This document shows positions 42,530-52,347 of a stretch of 64,000 nucleotides of DNA, in pieces; position 1 is the first letter of the stretch, and each line of letters starts with the position of its first letter. The stretch is taken from positions 81,578 through 145,577 of the forward strand of contig NZ_JACHXN010000015.1 of assembly GCF_014192095.1 (NCBI RefSeq), given 5' to 3'. The notes beneath the pieces are model-generated. The model worked only from the letters and a program-made list of their open reading frames with translations. It searched no databases and was not told the origin of the DNA. The stretch is from Phyllobacterium trifolii. Lineage in GTDB: Bacteria > Pseudomonadota > Alphaproteobacteria > Rhizobiales > Rhizobiaceae. A program made the position numbers and the translations under genes.

Positions 42530-43665
42530 AAAGTGCTTCGCATCTTGTAAGGCTGGGGCAGCGAACCGGCGTTGTTCAACGCGAGCGCCAACTCGGTGAT
42601 GTGAAGCGCGGCCTTGCCCGACGAAAACAGCGGCGTGCCTTGTTCGATGGCGTCAGCCTGCGCGGCAATGCCCCCGGCAAAATCGATCTGCGATGGATAA
42701 GCCGGGAGCTTCGCACGTCTTGCCGAATTGTCATAAGCGAGTTTGCGTCCCGGCAATGGCTTCCAGTGCAGGAAGCGCTTGAGATGCACTTCCATAAGAT
42801 CGACAACCTTGGTGCGCAGCGTCCGGCCTTCTGCGGCAGTTTCAAGATAGATTGCTGATCGGTGATCCCAAAGATCCTCCGCCGTCAGTGTTCCCCTATC
42901 ACCGAGAATCATCAACGATCGGTCGCGCGGCGCAGCAAGACCGCAGGTGAGACGAGCGATGACACCGGAATGAAACTGCAGGCAACCAACGGAAAAATCG
43001 GGCGCCATCTTGATTGCCCCGGTTCCAGGTCCCTTGTCCGGAAATGCGAGCGTCGAGAATGCGGCAAGGCTTTCGACAGGACCAAACAAAGAAACCAGCC
43101 AAGATAGCGCATAACCGGCGTGTTCGAGCGTACTGCCTATTTCGAACTCATGCAGACCGGGCCACCGCGCACCCGAAACGGAACGCCATCCCTGCCAATT
43201 GGCGCGGAAAACCGGACCGTCCTCTATCTGGGCATAGATCAGCCGTGGTTTACCGATATCGTCAAGCGACTTGGCGACGAGCCTGTACGCGTCGCTCATG
43301 GCGTTGGCTGGTGCTGATGCCAGGATAAGATCAAGGCGTTCGGCAAGCGCTACTAGTTCTGCCGCTTCTTCGTAGCGCATGGCGAGCGGCTTTTCGCAAT
43401 AGACATGTTTGCCTGCTTCCAACGCCCGTTTCGAGAGCAAGTAATGGTTTTCGGGTGTCGTCAGATTCACAATGATACTAACTTCGTTGTCAGCGAGGAT
43501 TGCTTCGAAGTCTGGATAGGTCGCGACCTTATAGTAATCGGCAAACTGTTTCAGGCGGGCTGGATCACGGTCATAGGCGCCACCCAGCACAAGTTGCGGA
43601 TGGTTGACGAGCGTCGTCATATAATAATCGGCAACGAAGCCGGTGCCGATGATCGCAATCTTCAT
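42526..43665 (-). CDS. Gfo/Idh/MocA family oxidoreductase
   Basis: A 379-residue member. It begins MKIAIIGTGFVADYYMTTLV, then IIVNLTTPENHYLLSKRALE and the EKP catalytic motif in VYCEKPLAMRYEEAAELV. The C-terminal domain carries GARWPGLHEFEIGSTLEHAG. The substrate is a sugar or polyol derivative of unknown identity. It is not similar enough to the converging neighbour to suggest a recent duplication. It lies between that gene and the housekeeping block and reads in the same direction as yacG. Confidence 0.86.
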   Translation of the reverse strand: MKIAIIGTGFVADYYMTTLVNHPQLVLGGAYDRDPARLKQFADYYKVATYPDFEAILADNEVSIIVNLTTPENHYLLSKRALEAGKHVYCEKPLAMRYEEAAELVALAERLDLILASAPANAMSDAYRLVAKSLDDIGKPRLIYAQIEDGPVFRANWQGWRSVSGARWPGLHEFEIGSTLEHAGYALSWLVSLFGPVESLAAFSTLAFPDKGPGTGAIKMAPDFSVGCLQFHSGVIARLTCGLAAPRDRSLMILGDRGTLTAEDLWDHRSAIYLETAAEGRTLRTKVVDLMEVHLKRFLHWKPLPGRKLAYDNSARRAKLPAYPSQIDFAGGIAAQADAIEQGTPLFSSGKAALHITELALALNNAGSLPQPYKMRSTF

Positions 43666-43733
43666 GGAGCGTTCCTGTCCTGACCAGGGCAGAAATTACC
43701 GGCATCAAATGAAAAGAACGTGAAGCGGCTCAG

Positions 43734-43940
43734 CTATTCCTGCTCGTCGTCGCTGTCGTCCGCACTTTCGACGGCTGGTAACACATAGGCTCCAGTCAGC
43801 CAGCGATTGAGATCGATGTTGCGGCAGGGTGCCGAACAAAAGGGGTAATGTTCCCGTTGTGAAGGGCGCTTGCATTCCGGGCAAGGTCGCGTTGGCCGCA
43901 AGGGCGTCACGTTTGCCGTGCTTTTCTTGGTCTCAGTCAA
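43734..43940 (-). CDS. yacG: YacG zinc-binding DNA gyrase inhibitor
   Basis: A 68-residue zinc-ribbon protein. Four cysteines form the site: CPEC at residues 20-23, and two in YPFCSAPCRNIDLNRWL. That last stretch is the YacG signature. The C-terminus is acidic (DDSDDEQE). YacG binds GyrB and inhibits gyrase. It follows maf by 14 bases in the conserved alphaproteobacterial block. Confidence 0.93.
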   Translation of the reverse strand: MTETKKSTANVTPLRPTRPCPECKRPSQREHYPFCSAPCRNIDLNRWLTGAYVLPAVESADDSDDEQE

Positions 43941-43954
43941 TGGATCAGTTCCGT

Positions 43955-44581
43955 CTAATGTCCTGAAGATTGCCAGTTGGCATAGACCGGATAGCCTTCC
44001 CCATGCAGAAGGCTGGCAGTCTCGTAGAGCGGCAGCCCAACGACATTACTATAGGAGCCAACCAGCTTGACGACAAAGCCGCCTGCAAGTCCCTGGATCG
44101 CATATCCGCCGGCCTTGCCGCGCCATTCACCAGAAGCAAGATAGCTCTCCAGTTCCTCGCGCGAAAGACGTTTAAAGCGCACGCGGGTTTCGACCAGATC
44201 CTGACGCTGCTTGCCTTTGGGTGTGATGAGACACAGCCCAGTATAGACGCGATGCGAACGGCCTGAGAGTAATCGGAGACACGCAGTCGCATCGTCGAGG
44301 ATTTCCGCTTTTGGCAGAATGCGCCGGCCAACCGCGACAACCGTATCGGCGGCCATGATATAGGTGTCGCCGAAATCCGTATCGTTCCTCAATTCGTCTG
44401 CGATTTTCTCTGCCTTCAGGCGGCACAGACGACGAGCGAGCGAGCGCGGATGTTCGGCCCGCAGCGGGGATTCGTCGACATCCGCAGGTAGCAGACGATC
44501 CGGCTCGATACCGATCTGGCCCAGCAGCGCCAGACGGCGCGGCGAGCCCGATGCAAGAACGAATTTGTGCTGGTCGCTCAT
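43955..44581 (-). CDS. maf: Maf-like nucleoside triphosphate pyrophosphatase
   Basis: A 208-residue Maf protein. It opens with [20 protein letters not shown] (the SxSPRR nucleotide-binding motif), then [20 protein letters not shown] with the catalytic Asp, and [15 protein letters not shown] and [20 protein letters not shown] near the end. Maf enzymes hydrolyse nucleotides such as dTTP/UTP or modified pyrimidines as house-cleaning. It is next to infA, in the usual order of this group. Confidence 0.94.
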   Translation of the reverse strand: MSDQHKFVLASGSPRRLALLGQIGIEPDRLLPADVDESPLRAEHPRSLARRLCRLKAEKIADELRNDTDFGDTYIMAADTVVAVGRRILPKAEILDDATACLRLLSGRSHRVYTGLCLITPKGKQRQDLVETRVRFKRLSREELESYLASGEWRGKAGGYAIQGLAGGFVVKLVGSYSNVVGLPLYETASLLHGEGYPVYANWQSSGH

Positions 44582-44614
44582 TGACGTCGAATATCCTGCG
44601 GAACGCGGAGCTGA

Positions 44615-44833
44615 TTATTTGAAGCGATAGGTGATGCGACCCTTGGTCAGATCGTAAGGGGTCATTTCAACGAGAACCTTGTCGCCGGCGAGAACGCGGA
44701 TGCGGTTCTTGCGCATGCGGCCAGCTGTGTGTGCGATGATTTCATGATCATTTTCGAGCTTTACCCGAAACATCGCGTTGGGCAACAGCTCCGTCACGAG
44801 ACCAGGAAACTCCAATACTTCTTCTTTCGCCAT
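44615..44833 (-). CDS. infA: Translation initiation factor IF-1
   Basis: A 72-residue S1/OB-fold protein: [20 protein letters not shown], then [20 protein letters not shown] and the end [11 protein letters not shown]. It matches IF-1 over its full expected length (72 residues). It binds the 30S A site during initiation. It lies upstream of maf and downstream of the phosphatase gene, all leftward. Confidence 0.97.
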   Translation of the reverse strand: MAKEEVLEFPGLVTELLPNAMFRVKLENDHEIIAHTAGRMRKNRIRVLAGDKVLVEMTPYDLTKGRITYRFK

Positions 44834-44961
44834 GCGTAGTGCTATCTCCGATAAGGGAATTTGAGGTCATGCTCGACCGCAATTTTGCGCGGAACCTATA
44901 GTATTGCGCACCATTTGTGAACAAGGGAGTTCGACACAATTATGAGGCCTGTAGAGGCGGC

Positions 44962-45438
44962 TCAGCCGGTTCTGCCGAAACGCTCCAGAATATGATGTTT
45001 CAGATTTTCCCGAACATCACGATATGCGTCCAATATCTGATTGCGACGGCCCCGCACCAAGGTAGGATCGGGGGTCGGCCAATATTCCACATGTACAGAC
45101 GTGGTGCGGGTCAACTCAAGTGCCATATGATGGGCTTTGGGCGACAAGGTAATGATCAAATCGAAATAATCATCTTCCAGCTCCTTGAAAGTGCGCGGCT
45201 GCGCAGAGATTCGTTTTAATCCGACCTCTTCCAGAACCGCGTCCACAAAAGGATCGGGCTCACCTTTCTCGACACCTGCCGAGGCGATATAGATCCTCGA
45301 TGGCAGCAGACTGCGTGCGAGTGCCTCCGCTATCGGTGATCGGATCGAATTCAGGCCACAAATGAACAAGACCGCACTCGGCACCACCGCTTTTGCGGGT
45401 TCCTGGTCGTCAGGCAGCTTTTCCGCTCCGATAGTCAT
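44962..45438 (-). CDS. Low-molecular-weight protein tyrosine phosphatase family protein
   Basis: A 158-residue protein. The P-loop is VLFICGLNSIRSPIAEALAR (CX5RS, at about residue 27). The general-acid Asp is in VEYWPTPDPTLVRG. It has the length and fold of the LMW-PTP/ArsC(thioredoxin-type) family. In rhizobial genomes it is carried between UPF0262 and infA; its physiological substrate is not established. The start at 45438 leaves a short gap after the UPF0262 stop; a longer version from 45471 would overlap that gene. Confidence 0.88.
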   Translation of the reverse strand: MTIGAEKLPDDQEPAKAVVPSAVLFICGLNSIRSPIAEALARSLLPSRIYIASAGVEKGEPDPFVDAVLEEVGLKRISAQPRTFKELEDDYFDLIITLSPKAHHMALELTRTTSVHVEYWPTPDPTLVRGRRNQILDAYRDVRENLKHHILERFGRTG

Positions 45439-45446
45439 TGGTTCGT

Positions 45447-45926
45447 CTAGCCCCGCCAATGCAGCACACATACCAACGTGAAAAGGCGGCGGGCGGTGTC
45501 GAAATCCACCTCGACCTTGCCATTCAAACGGTCCATCAATGCCTGCGAACCCTCGTTGTGCAATCCGCGCCTACCCATATCAATAGCTTCGATCTTGCTT
45601 GGGCTGGAAGCGCGGATGGCCTCATAATAGCTCTCACAGATCATGAAATAGTCCTTCACGACCTTGCGCAACGGTGTCAGCGACAGGATATGCGTGACGA
45701 CTTCATCGCCATTTTCGCGTGCGATGGCGAATATCAGCCGGGATTCCACCAGTGATATCTTAAGCCGGTAGGGACCGCTCCCCTCATCGCCCACCGGGCG
45801 AAAACTGTTCTCTTCTATTAGATCGAAAATGGCGACAGCACGCTCGTGCTCGACATCCGGCGTAGAACGGCCGATCGTCTCGTCCAGCTCCACATCAATC
45901 AGTCGCGCCATGTCCGTCGCTGTCAT
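45447..45926 (-). CDS. UPF0262 family protein
   Basis: A 159-residue protein of a conserved alphaproteobacterial family. It has [20 protein letters not shown] near the start, [20 protein letters not shown] in the middle, and the end [19 protein letters not shown], all characteristic of UPF0262. No function is known. The start at 45926 has AGGGA five bases upstream. It is tightly packed after hisD (7-base gap) and before the phosphatase gene. Confidence 0.92.
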   Translation of the reverse strand: MTATDMARLIDVELDETIGRSTPDVEHERAVAIFDLIEENSFRPVGDEGSGPYRLKISLVESRLIFAIARENGDEVVTHILSLTPLRKVVKDYFMICESYYEAIRASSPSKIEAIDMGRRGLHNEGSQALMDRLNGKVEVDFDTARRLFTLVCVLHWRG

Positions 45927-45933
45927 TATTTCC

Positions 45934-47226
45934 CTACAGGTTCAACCGGATTGCAACGGAATTGCCATGGGCATCAAGGCCCTCTGCACGCGCAAGTTCG
46001 ATCGCTGCCGGACCCAAGGCGCGCAGCTGCTCCACACCCAACTTCAGGATGGAGGTTCGCTTCACAAAGTCGAGCACCGAAAGGCCGGAAGAAAATCGCG
46101 CCGAGCGTGCGGTAGGCAAAACATGATTTGAGCCACCCACATAGTCGCCGATCACCTCTGGTGTGTAACGTCCAAGGAAGATCGCCCCGGCGTTGCGAAC
46201 GCCTGCCAGCAGTATTTCTGGATCGGCAGTCGCGATCTCGAGATGCTCGGCTGCGATGCGGTTGACTAGCGACAGTGCCGACAACAGGTCGGACACCAGA
46301 ATAACAGCACCATAATCGCGCCAACTAGCGCTTGCGGCCTCCGCTCGTGGCAATGTCAGTAGCTGGCGTTCCACGGCGGCGATAACCGCGTTGCCCAAGG
46401 CCTCGTCATCAGTGATCAGGATCGACTGTGCGGCGCTGTCATGCTCGGCCTGCGCCAAAAGGTCGGCCGCGATCCAGTCCGGATCATTGTCGCTGTCCGC
46501 CAGGATCAATACTTCCGACGGACCTGCAATCATGTCGATGCCGACCTTGCCGAACACACGGCGCTTGGCAGCTGCCACATAGGCATTGCCGGGACCTATG
46601 ATTTTGGCGACAGGTGCGATCGTTTCAGTGCCATAAGCGAGCGCCGCAATGGCCTGCGCGCCACCAACGCGGTAAATCTCGGAAACGCCGGCAAGCCGCG
46701 CTGCAACCAGCACGAGCGGATTGAGCTTGCCCTCTGGCGACGGCACAACCATGACGATACGTTCAACGCCGGCGACCTGCGCCGGAACAGCATTCATAAG
46801 CACGGAACTCGGATAACTCGCCGTACCGCCCGGAACATAGAGCCCGACCGATTCGACTGCCGTCCAACGCGAACCGAGTTCTACACCCAGCGCGTCCGTG
46901 TAACGATCGTCCTGCGGCATCTGCCGCGCGTGGTGCGAATGAATGCGATTGCGCGCCAATTTCAGCGCTTCGACCGTTTGTATAGGCGCGGACGCTACGG
47001 CAGCATCCATTTCAGCCGACGTAATGGCAATGCCATGCTGCACAAGATCAATCCGGTCGAAGCGTTGCGAATAATCAATCAGTGCGGCATCGCCCTCTGT
47101 GCGAACGCGATGAATTATATCGGCAACAGCGCGGTCCACGTCCTCAGAGACCTCACGCTTGGTAGCGAGAAACGCAGAAAACCGCGATTCAAAATCGGGT
47201 TCGGACTGTCTCAGCACAAATGCCAC
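45934..47226 (-). CDS. hisD: Histidinol dehydrogenase
   Basis: A 430-residue enzyme that oxidises L-histidinol to L-histidine in two NAD-dependent steps and needs Zn. Motifs: [60 protein letters not shown], and the His-rich [20 protein letters not shown]. The GTG at 47226 is preferred since GAGGA lies about eight bases upstream; GTG 47235 is directly next to that site and less likely. It is followed by UPF0262 in the same transcript. Confidence 0.96.
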   Translation of the reverse strand: MAFVLRQSEPDFESRFSAFLATKREVSEDVDRAVADIIHRVRTEGDAALIDYSQRFDRIDLVQHGIAITSAEMDAAVASAPIQTVEALKLARNRIHSHHARQMPQDDRYTDALGVELGSRWTAVESVGLYVPGGTASYPSSVLMNAVPAQVAGVERIVMVVPSPEGKLNPLVLVAARLAGVSEIYRVGGAQAIAALAYGTETIAPVAKIIGPGNAYVAAAKRRVFGKVGIDMIAGPSEVLILADSDNDPDWIAADLLAQAEHDSAAQSILITDDEALGNAVIAAVERQLLTLPRAEAASASWRDYGAVILVSDLLSALSLVNRIAAEHLEIATADPEILLAGVRNAGAIFLGRYTPEVIGDYVGGSNHVLPTARSARFSSGLSVLDFVKRTSILKLGVEQLRALGPAAIELARAEGLDAHGNSVAIRLNL

Positions 47227-47238
47227 GCTAATCACTCC

Positions 47239-47676
47239 TCAGATTTCGTGTTCCGGTTTGAACGTGGTTTCCCAAGCAGGACCGAGATCGGTCAACTGGG
47301 CCTCGATGGCTTCCACTTCCAGCCTCAGCGCCTTATTGGCGGCGAAGGTCAACTCGACAATACCCGAAGGTGAGTCCGACACGATGAAATGGATTGCAAG
47401 AAGCGACAGGATATCGTCCCCGTGCCGGCGATCAATGCCGGTGGCCTTGACGTTGCGCACCCGATCGAAAAGCAATGCTGTGCGCCGACGTTCGAAGGTA
47501 CGGCGGCGCTTGCCATCGACAGCCTGTTCCCAGACGAATCGATTCACTCCGAGAACAAGTTTCTTTTCAGCAGCCAGATATTCAACGTCATCAACTTTCA
47601 ACACAGAATCCTGCAGATGCGCTGAAAGGATCTGCAGATCTTCCTCATCAAGCGCGATGAGTTTGAGCGTGTCCAT
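47239..47676 (-). CDS. DUF2948 family protein
   Basis: A 145-residue protein. It begins MDTLKLIALDEEDLQILSAH, followed by LQDSVLKVDDVEYLAAEKKL, and contains NRFVWEQAVDGKRRRTFERR, the hallmark of DUF2948. Restricted to alphaproteobacteria and almost always found upstream of hisD, as here. Function unknown. The start at 47676 is taken because the family begins there; the frame extends 33 bases further without a binding site. Confidence 0.92.
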   Translation of the reverse strand: MDTLKLIALDEEDLQILSAHLQDSVLKVDDVEYLAAEKKLVLGVNRFVWEQAVDGKRRRTFERRRTALLFDRVRNVKATGIDRRHGDDILSLLAIHFIVSDSPSGIVELTFAANKALRLEVEAIEAQLTDLGPAWETTFKPEHEI

Positions 47677-47808
47677 GTCTTCCCTTTGCAAAATTGAGCG
47701 AGATCGCAATGCCGATCCGGCACCACGACATCTTTCCTGTTAGAGGAAAGTGTAGGGAAATGGAATTACGCGCTTCGTAGAATCTGTGTTGACACTCCGA
47801 AAGTAGGA

Positions 47809-49098
47809 TCAGTCACTGATACGTTCGACAACCGCGCCGCAGCGCGTCAGCTTTTCCTCGAGACGTTCAAAACCGCGATCGAGATGGTAGACCCGATTGA
47901 CGACTGTCTCGCCCTCAGCGGCAAGTCCAGCAATGACCAGCGAGACCGAAGCCCGCAAATCGGTCGCCATCACAGGCGCGCCCTTCAGCCGTTCGACACC
48001 TTCGATCTTAGCCGTCTGGCCCGATAGTGAAATCTTGGCGCCAAGCCGCGCCAGCTCCTGCACGTGCATGAAGCGATTTTCGAAGATCGTCTCCGTGATG
48101 TGGGACGTGCCTTTCGCCTTGGTCATCAAGCCCATGAACTGCGCTTGAAGATCCGTCGGGAATCCTGGGAACGGCTGAGTCGTCACATCGACCGGCATGA
48201 TGCCATGGCCATTGCGGACAACACGCAAGCCTGAATTTGTTTCGGAGATTTCCGCTCCAGCCTGACCGAGCGTGGTCAAGGCAGCGCTGAGCAAACTGGC
48301 ATCAGCGCCTTCGAGGATGACGTCCCCGCCGGTCATGGCTACCGCCATGGCATAAGTTCCGGTCTCGATTCGATCTGGAATGACGCGAACGCGTGCTCCG
48401 GAAAGGCTCACGACACCTTCGATGGTGATTGTCGGTGTACCGGCACCACTGACCTTCGCCCCCATGGCATTGAGACAGTCGGCCAGATTGACAACTTCGG
48501 GTTCCTGCGCGGCGTTTTCGAGGACCGTCTCGCCTTTGGCCAGAGTCGCGGCCATCATCAACACATGGGTCGCGCCAACCGAAACTTTCGGGAAGACGTA
48601 GCGGGTACCGACAAGGCCGCCCTTCGCACTGGCCTTGACATAACCATTCTCGATCTCGATATCGGCGCCCAGCGCGCGCAGGCCATCGATGAACAGATCC
48701 ACGGGACGCGTGCCGATGGCACAGCCGCCTGGCAGCGACACGGTAGCAACCCCCATCCGCGCAAGAAGCGGGCCAACAACCCAGAAGCTTGCACGCATCT
48801 TGGAAACCAGCTCATAGGGCGCCATCGTATCGACAATATTGCGCGCGGTGAAATGGATGGTGCGTGAATAGGCGCCGTCCTGGCGTTCGCGGCGTCCATT
48901 GACAGAATAATCGACACCATGATTGCCGAGAATACGGATTAGTTGTTCAACGTCGGCGAGATGAGGAACGTTTTCCAGTGTCAGCGTATCATCCGTCAGA
49001 AGCGACGCGATCATCAACGGCAAGGCCGCGTTTTTGGCACCCGAAATTGGAATGACGCCATTGAGCTTGTTACCGCCAACAATCTTGATGCGATCCAT
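47809..49098 (-). CDS. murA: UDP-N-acetylglucosamine 1-carboxyvinyltransferase
   Basis: A 429-residue enzyme of the EPSP-synthase fold that starts peptidoglycan precursor synthesis by adding enolpyruvate to UDP-GlcNAc. It begins [20 protein letters not shown]. The active-site Cys is in [20 protein letters not shown], so fosfomycin sensitivity at the target is expected. [20 protein letters not shown] and [15 protein letters not shown] are further family motifs. It stands first in the leftward housekeeping run. Confidence 0.97.
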   Translation of the reverse strand: MDRIKIVGGNKLNGVIPISGAKNAALPLMIASLLTDDTLTLENVPHLADVEQLIRILGNHGVDYSVNGRRERQDGAYSRTIHFTARNIVDTMAPYELVSKMRASFWVVGPLLARMGVATVSLPGGCAIGTRPVDLFIDGLRALGADIEIENGYVKASAKGGLVGTRYVFPKVSVGATHVLMMAATLAKGETVLENAAQEPEVVNLADCLNAMGAKVSGAGTPTITIEGVVSLSGARVRVIPDRIETGTYAMAVAMTGGDVILEGADASLLSAALTTLGQAGAEISETNSGLRVVRNGHGIMPVDVTTQPFPGFPTDLQAQFMGLMTKAKGTSHITETIFENRFMHVQELARLGAKISLSGQTAKIEGVERLKGAPVMATDLRASVSLVIAGLAAEGETVVNRVYHLDRGFERLEEKLTRCGAVVERISD

Positions 49099-49216
49099 AT
49101 TGTGTCACTTTCGCGGGAAAGTACCCGTCCTGTCGTTGAGACTCTTTGCAGAGCCGGTTGCTGTAAACCATCACACGAAATGGTTCAAGAAAGGCTTATG
49201 ACCCTGTTTGGGCCAT

Positions 49217-49411
49217 TCATGATTCCTCTTGGGAGGAATCGGAAGGCTTTTCGGTTGCGGCGACAATTCCCTCGTCGCGTTCATCGGCGTTACCTGCCCG
49301 GCGCGAGCGCGATTGCTGTTTTCGCCGTGCCAGATTCGCCCGCAATTGTTCGGACCGTCGCTTCTCGCGGTTAATCTGTTCGGAATTCGGGTTTTTCGAC
49401 GGCGAAGTCAT
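49217..49411 (-). CDS. Small basic hypothetical protein
   Basis: A 64-residue, highly charged protein. It has a helix rich in Arg and Lys (QINREKRRSEQLRANLARRK, then QQSRSRRAG) followed by an acidic Ser-rich tail. Short proteins of this type are found upstream of murA in rhizobia, from memory. No Shine-Dalgarno site is evident. The function is unknown; it may bind nucleic acid or be disordered. Confidence 0.55.
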   Translation of the reverse strand: MTSPSKNPNSEQINREKRRSEQLRANLARRKQQSRSRRAGNADERDEGIVAATEKPSDSSQEES

Positions 49412-49648
49412 GTCGTGTTACATATATTCCATATTGGTTTCATGCCATTTTATACCCAACGAGCCATCGCTTTTGCCGCGTACAAATAATTTGGCACAGA
49501 GATTACGATTGCTTGCTTGCGATTTCAGCAATGATATGGCAGAAGTCCGCCGCGTTCGCAAATCGGCTGCAACTTGGGTAGAGCACTTCGCTGCGAGGTG
49601 GTATACGGGAAACGAGGCATGGTTGCGATCCGCATGTGATATGGAAAC

Positions 49649-49723
49649 GCTGTTGTAGCTCAGTGGTAGAGCGCGTCATTGGTAATGACGAGGTCGGGAG
49701 TTCAATCCTCCCCAGCAGCACCA
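49649..49723 (+). tRNA. tRNA-Thr (anticodon GGT)
   Basis: A 75-nt cloverleaf. The acceptor GCTGTTG pairs with CAGCAGC (one G-T pair), the D-arm has AGCTCAGTGGTAGAGC, the anticodon stem-loop is GTCATTGGTAATGAC with GGT, and the T-arm has AGTTCAATCCT. CCA is encoded. It reads Thr ACC/ACT codons. Confidence 0.97.
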
Positions 49724-49734
49724 TCCCTCCGCTT

Positions 49735-50646
49735 CTAGAGGCTTCTATAACGTGCTACCAGCACTGCGAGTTCATCGCGGCTGGGCAGAGCCGTAAATGC
49801 ACCCCGGCGTTGTGCGGTCAGTGCAGCGGCGCCTTGAGCGAGATTGATGGCGGTCTCCTGGCCCAAACCCATCGCAAGCACCGCTGCAAATACGCCGCAA
49901 AAAGTGTCGCCGCAACCGGTGGTGTCAATTGCACGGATTCGTACGGGTGGATAATGGCGGGTCGTTCCTTCGCAATCAGATGTAAGGCACCCTCCTGCTC
50001 CAAGAGTAATAATCGCCATAGACGCACCGAGCCGGCATAGGGCTGCGGCGGCTTCGGTTGGTTCGGAAAGTCCGGTGATGGCCTCTGCCTCGCCGCGATT
50101 TGTGACAACAATATCGCACAACGGCAAGAGGGGCCCGACGTCCCACCATAGCGGCGCAGGATTGAGTAATGTTGTTGCGCCGCGGGCAGTTGCGGTCGCG
50201 AGAGCGGCCAGGGTACTAGCCTGTGTAAGATTGCCTTGCAGCAGCACAACATCGGCCGCATTCGCCTTCGCAGAGAAGATTTCTGCCGTTTCCTCGGTCA
50301 GTGCAGCGGCACAACTTCCCATACTTACAATGCTATTTTCACCGTCCGGCAACACCATCAGAAGTGAGAAATCACTCGAATAAGGAGCCTGGTGCAGTTC
50401 GAGTTCCGTCATGCCTTCTGCCGCCAAGGCTGCTCCAATTTCTGCGCCTTGTGAGTCGCGTCCGATGGCAGTATGGAAGACGACCTGCGCGCCGGTACGC
50501 GCGGCGGCAACTGCCTGGTTGAGCCCTTTCCCACCGGGCGCGCTATTGGCGCTGTCACCGAGCAGCGTTTCACCTTTTTCCGGCAAGCGCGGCACCTGGA
50601 GCGTTAAATCGAGGCCCGCATTGCCGAGAACGAGCACTTGGCCCAC
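49735..50646 (-). CDS. PfkB-family carbohydrate kinase, ribokinase-like
   Basis: A 303-residue kinase. It has the PfkB N-terminal motif SANSAPGGKGLNQAVAAART and the C-terminal anion-hole/catalytic motif IDTTGCGDTFCGVFAAVLAM with the catalytic Asp. It phosphorylates ribose or a related sugar or nucleoside. The start is GTG 50646 with GGAG eight bases upstream, four bases after the BtpA gene stop, so it is the last gene of a GntR-BtpA-kinase operon. Context suggests breakdown of a nucleoside or ribose derivative. Confidence 0.87.
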   Translation of the reverse strand: MGQVLVLGNAGLDLTLQVPRLPEKGETLLGDSANSAPGGKGLNQAVAAARTGAQVVFHTAIGRDSQGAEIGAALAAEGMTELELHQAPYSSDFSLLMVLPDGENSIVSMGSCAAALTEETAEIFSAKANAADVVLLQGNLTQASTLAALATATARGATTLLNPAPLWWDVGPLLPLCDIVVTNRGEAEAITGLSEPTEAAAALCRLGASMAIITLGAGGCLTSDCEGTTRHYPPVRIRAIDTTGCGDTFCGVFAAVLAMGLGQETAINLAQGAAALTAQRRGAFTALPSRDELAVLVARYRSL

Positions 50647-50650
50647 GACG

Positions 50651-51502
50651 TCAGCTCCGCGCTTTCTCGACAGCTTGCATGAAGACCTGCAGCCGATCCG
50701 GATCGACCGGGTTCCACCAAGCGCCCTCATGTTTGAGATAACTTGCAACAATCACCGCGTCAGCAACAGTAAAAATGTCGCCTACATTATCCGGTGTGAC
50801 ACCGGAACCAACGGCAACAGGCAGCGACGTACCGGACGCGATAGTCTGCAGTTCATCCATCGTGGCGCTATCGCCCGTGCGCTGGCCGGTGGCTATGGCC
50901 ACATCGGCATCGAAAAACTCATTGTCGCGTGCGAGTTCAGTGATGGTGCGGTCGCCAGTAATAGCATGAGCGCCGTGCTTCACGTGCACATCGGCAAAGA
51001 TGCGGACGGATTTAGCACGCAACCACGCCCGATAGCGCGCTGCCTCGCCTGCCGGTCCGTCCATCAGACCTTCATTGGCGACATAGGCATTTGACCATTG
51101 GTTGACGCGAACGAACGCCGCACCCGCAGCCTTGGCCACTGCCAGCGCTTGGACCGCCCCGTTGGCGAGAATATTGACGCCGATCGGGAGACCGCTCTGG
51201 CGGCGAACAGCATCGGTCATGACTGCCATGGCAGCAGCGGTTTCCGGCCCAAGGTGATCCGGTTTGGCAAAAGGTATATCGCCATGGTTCTCGACAATCA
51301 GGCCGTCCACACCTCCATCTTTGTAACGCCCGGCCTCTGCCACGGCGAAAGCGACAATATCCTCCATTGGCTCTCCATCATAATTCGGAGAACCCGGCAG
51401 CGGCAGCGAATGAATCACGCCGATAACGGTCTTGCGCCGGCCGAAGATTTCCTGGATGGCGTTCGGCTTGGTGCGATAGATGGACTTGGGTTGCGAGGTC
51501 AT
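50651..51502 (-). CDS. BtpA/SgcQ family TIM-barrel protein
   Basis: A 283-residue protein: KTVIGVIHSLPLPGSPNYDG at the N-terminus, GVDGLIVENHGDIPFAKPDH, VRVNQWSNAYVANEGLMDG and a late VADAVIVASYLKHEGAWWNP. This is the BtpA family, named from a photosystem I assembly factor but in proteobacteria associated with sugar or nucleoside catabolic operons. The reaction is not established. It sits between a GntR regulator and a ribokinase-like gene. Confidence 0.87.
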   Translation of the reverse strand: MTSQPKSIYRTKPNAIQEIFGRRKTVIGVIHSLPLPGSPNYDGEPMEDIVAFAVAEAGRYKDGGVDGLIVENHGDIPFAKPDHLGPETAAAMAVMTDAVRRQSGLPIGVNILANGAVQALAVAKAAGAAFVRVNQWSNAYVANEGLMDGPAGEAARYRAWLRAKSVRIFADVHVKHGAHAITGDRTITELARDNEFFDADVAIATGQRTGDSATMDELQTIASGTSLPVAVGSGVTPDNVGDIFTVADAVIVASYLKHEGAWWNPVDPDRLQVFMQAVEKARS

Positions 51503-51549
51503 GGTGATACTTTCTACATGCGGTTAAAGCGGGGGACGTTCCGTCGTTG

Positions 51550-52299
51550 TTATGAACGGGCGAGACCAACCTGGAAGCTGTATCGATCCGCCCGATAGTG
51601 CAGGACGACATATTCGACGGGCTGCCTTGCCGAATTCCACGACGTGCGATGGCAAACCAGAACCGCGGCCGGTTGTTTTAGTCCGAGGCTTCTAGCGGTA
51701 GTGGCATCGGCAATGGCCCCTTCGATTCGTTCCTGGCCGCCGGTCAATGCGACGCCTGCAGCCTCGTTGAGCCAGCCATAAAGTGATCCGTTGTCCAGAG
51801 CAGTGACCGTGGGCAGTCCGGACCGTTCGAATGCCACAGGAGCGAGATACGTCAGCGATGTAGCCATCGGGCTTTCATCCGCCAGTAGGATACGATCTAT
51901 CTCGAGTACTGGAGAATTGATGGCAATTTTCAACTCCGTTGCCACGAATTCACTCGCCAGCGTAAGTTTCAGTGACCGTGTTCGATAACTGGGCTTCAGG
52001 CCCCTAACCCCCATGTCCTCGGAAAAAGATGAAAGGCGATTTAGGGGTCGTTCGATGCGCGGCTCGATGACAATCGAGCCGCGACCCGACTTACGGCTTA
52101 TCAATCCTTCCGCCTCCAGAAAGTCGAGCGCCGCACGCGAGGTCGTCCGACTCACGCCGAAACGGCGGTTGAGTTCCGCCTCACCCGGCAGCGCTTGGCC
52201 TGGCCTAAAGGTGCCGTCCTCAATTGCCCGTCGTAGTCGCTCTGCAATCTGCGACCACATTGGCGTCCGGCCTTCTACAATATCTGTTTCATACCACAT
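51550..52299 (-). CDS. GntR-family (HutC/UTRA) transcriptional regulator
   Basis: A 249-residue regulator. The N-terminal winged helix is of the GntR type: MWSQIAERLRRAIEDGTFRP, then LPGEAELNRRFGVSRTTSRA and FLEAEGLISRKSGRGSIV. The C-terminal UTRA effector domain has RILLADESPMATSLTYLAPV and EYVVLHYRADRYSFQVG. It likely represses the downstream BtpA/kinase genes and is released by their substrate. The ATG at 52299 is chosen; ATG 52314 is possible. Confidence 0.9.
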   Translation of the reverse strand: MWYETDIVEGRTPMWSQIAERLRRAIEDGTFRPGQALPGEAELNRRFGVSRTTSRAALDFLEAEGLISRKSGRGSIVIEPRIERPLNRLSSFSEDMGVRGLKPSYRTRSLKLTLASEFVATELKIAINSPVLEIDRILLADESPMATSLTYLAPVAFERSGLPTVTALDNGSLYGWLNEAAGVALTGGQERIEGAIADATTARSLGLKQPAAVLVCHRTSWNSARQPVEYVVLHYRADRYSFQVGLARS

Positions 52300-52307
52300 A
52301 ACGCCAA

Positions 52308-52340
52308 ACAACATGACGTCATGACATTTGTCAATGATTG
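52308..52340. promoter_or_regulatory. Palindromic DNA next to the GntR gene
   Basis: Two inverted repeats lie back to back just upstream of the GntR start: ATGACGTCAT and TGACATTTGTCA. GntR/HutC regulators bind short palindromes with GT...AC cores in their own promoters, so these are candidate operators. Confidence 0.4.
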
Positions 52341-52347
52341 AAACCGA

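Noticed and set aside
49556..49640. tRNA-like stretch before tRNA-Thr (contains GGGTAGAGC)
   Set aside because: No acceptor stem or T-arm can be folded around it.
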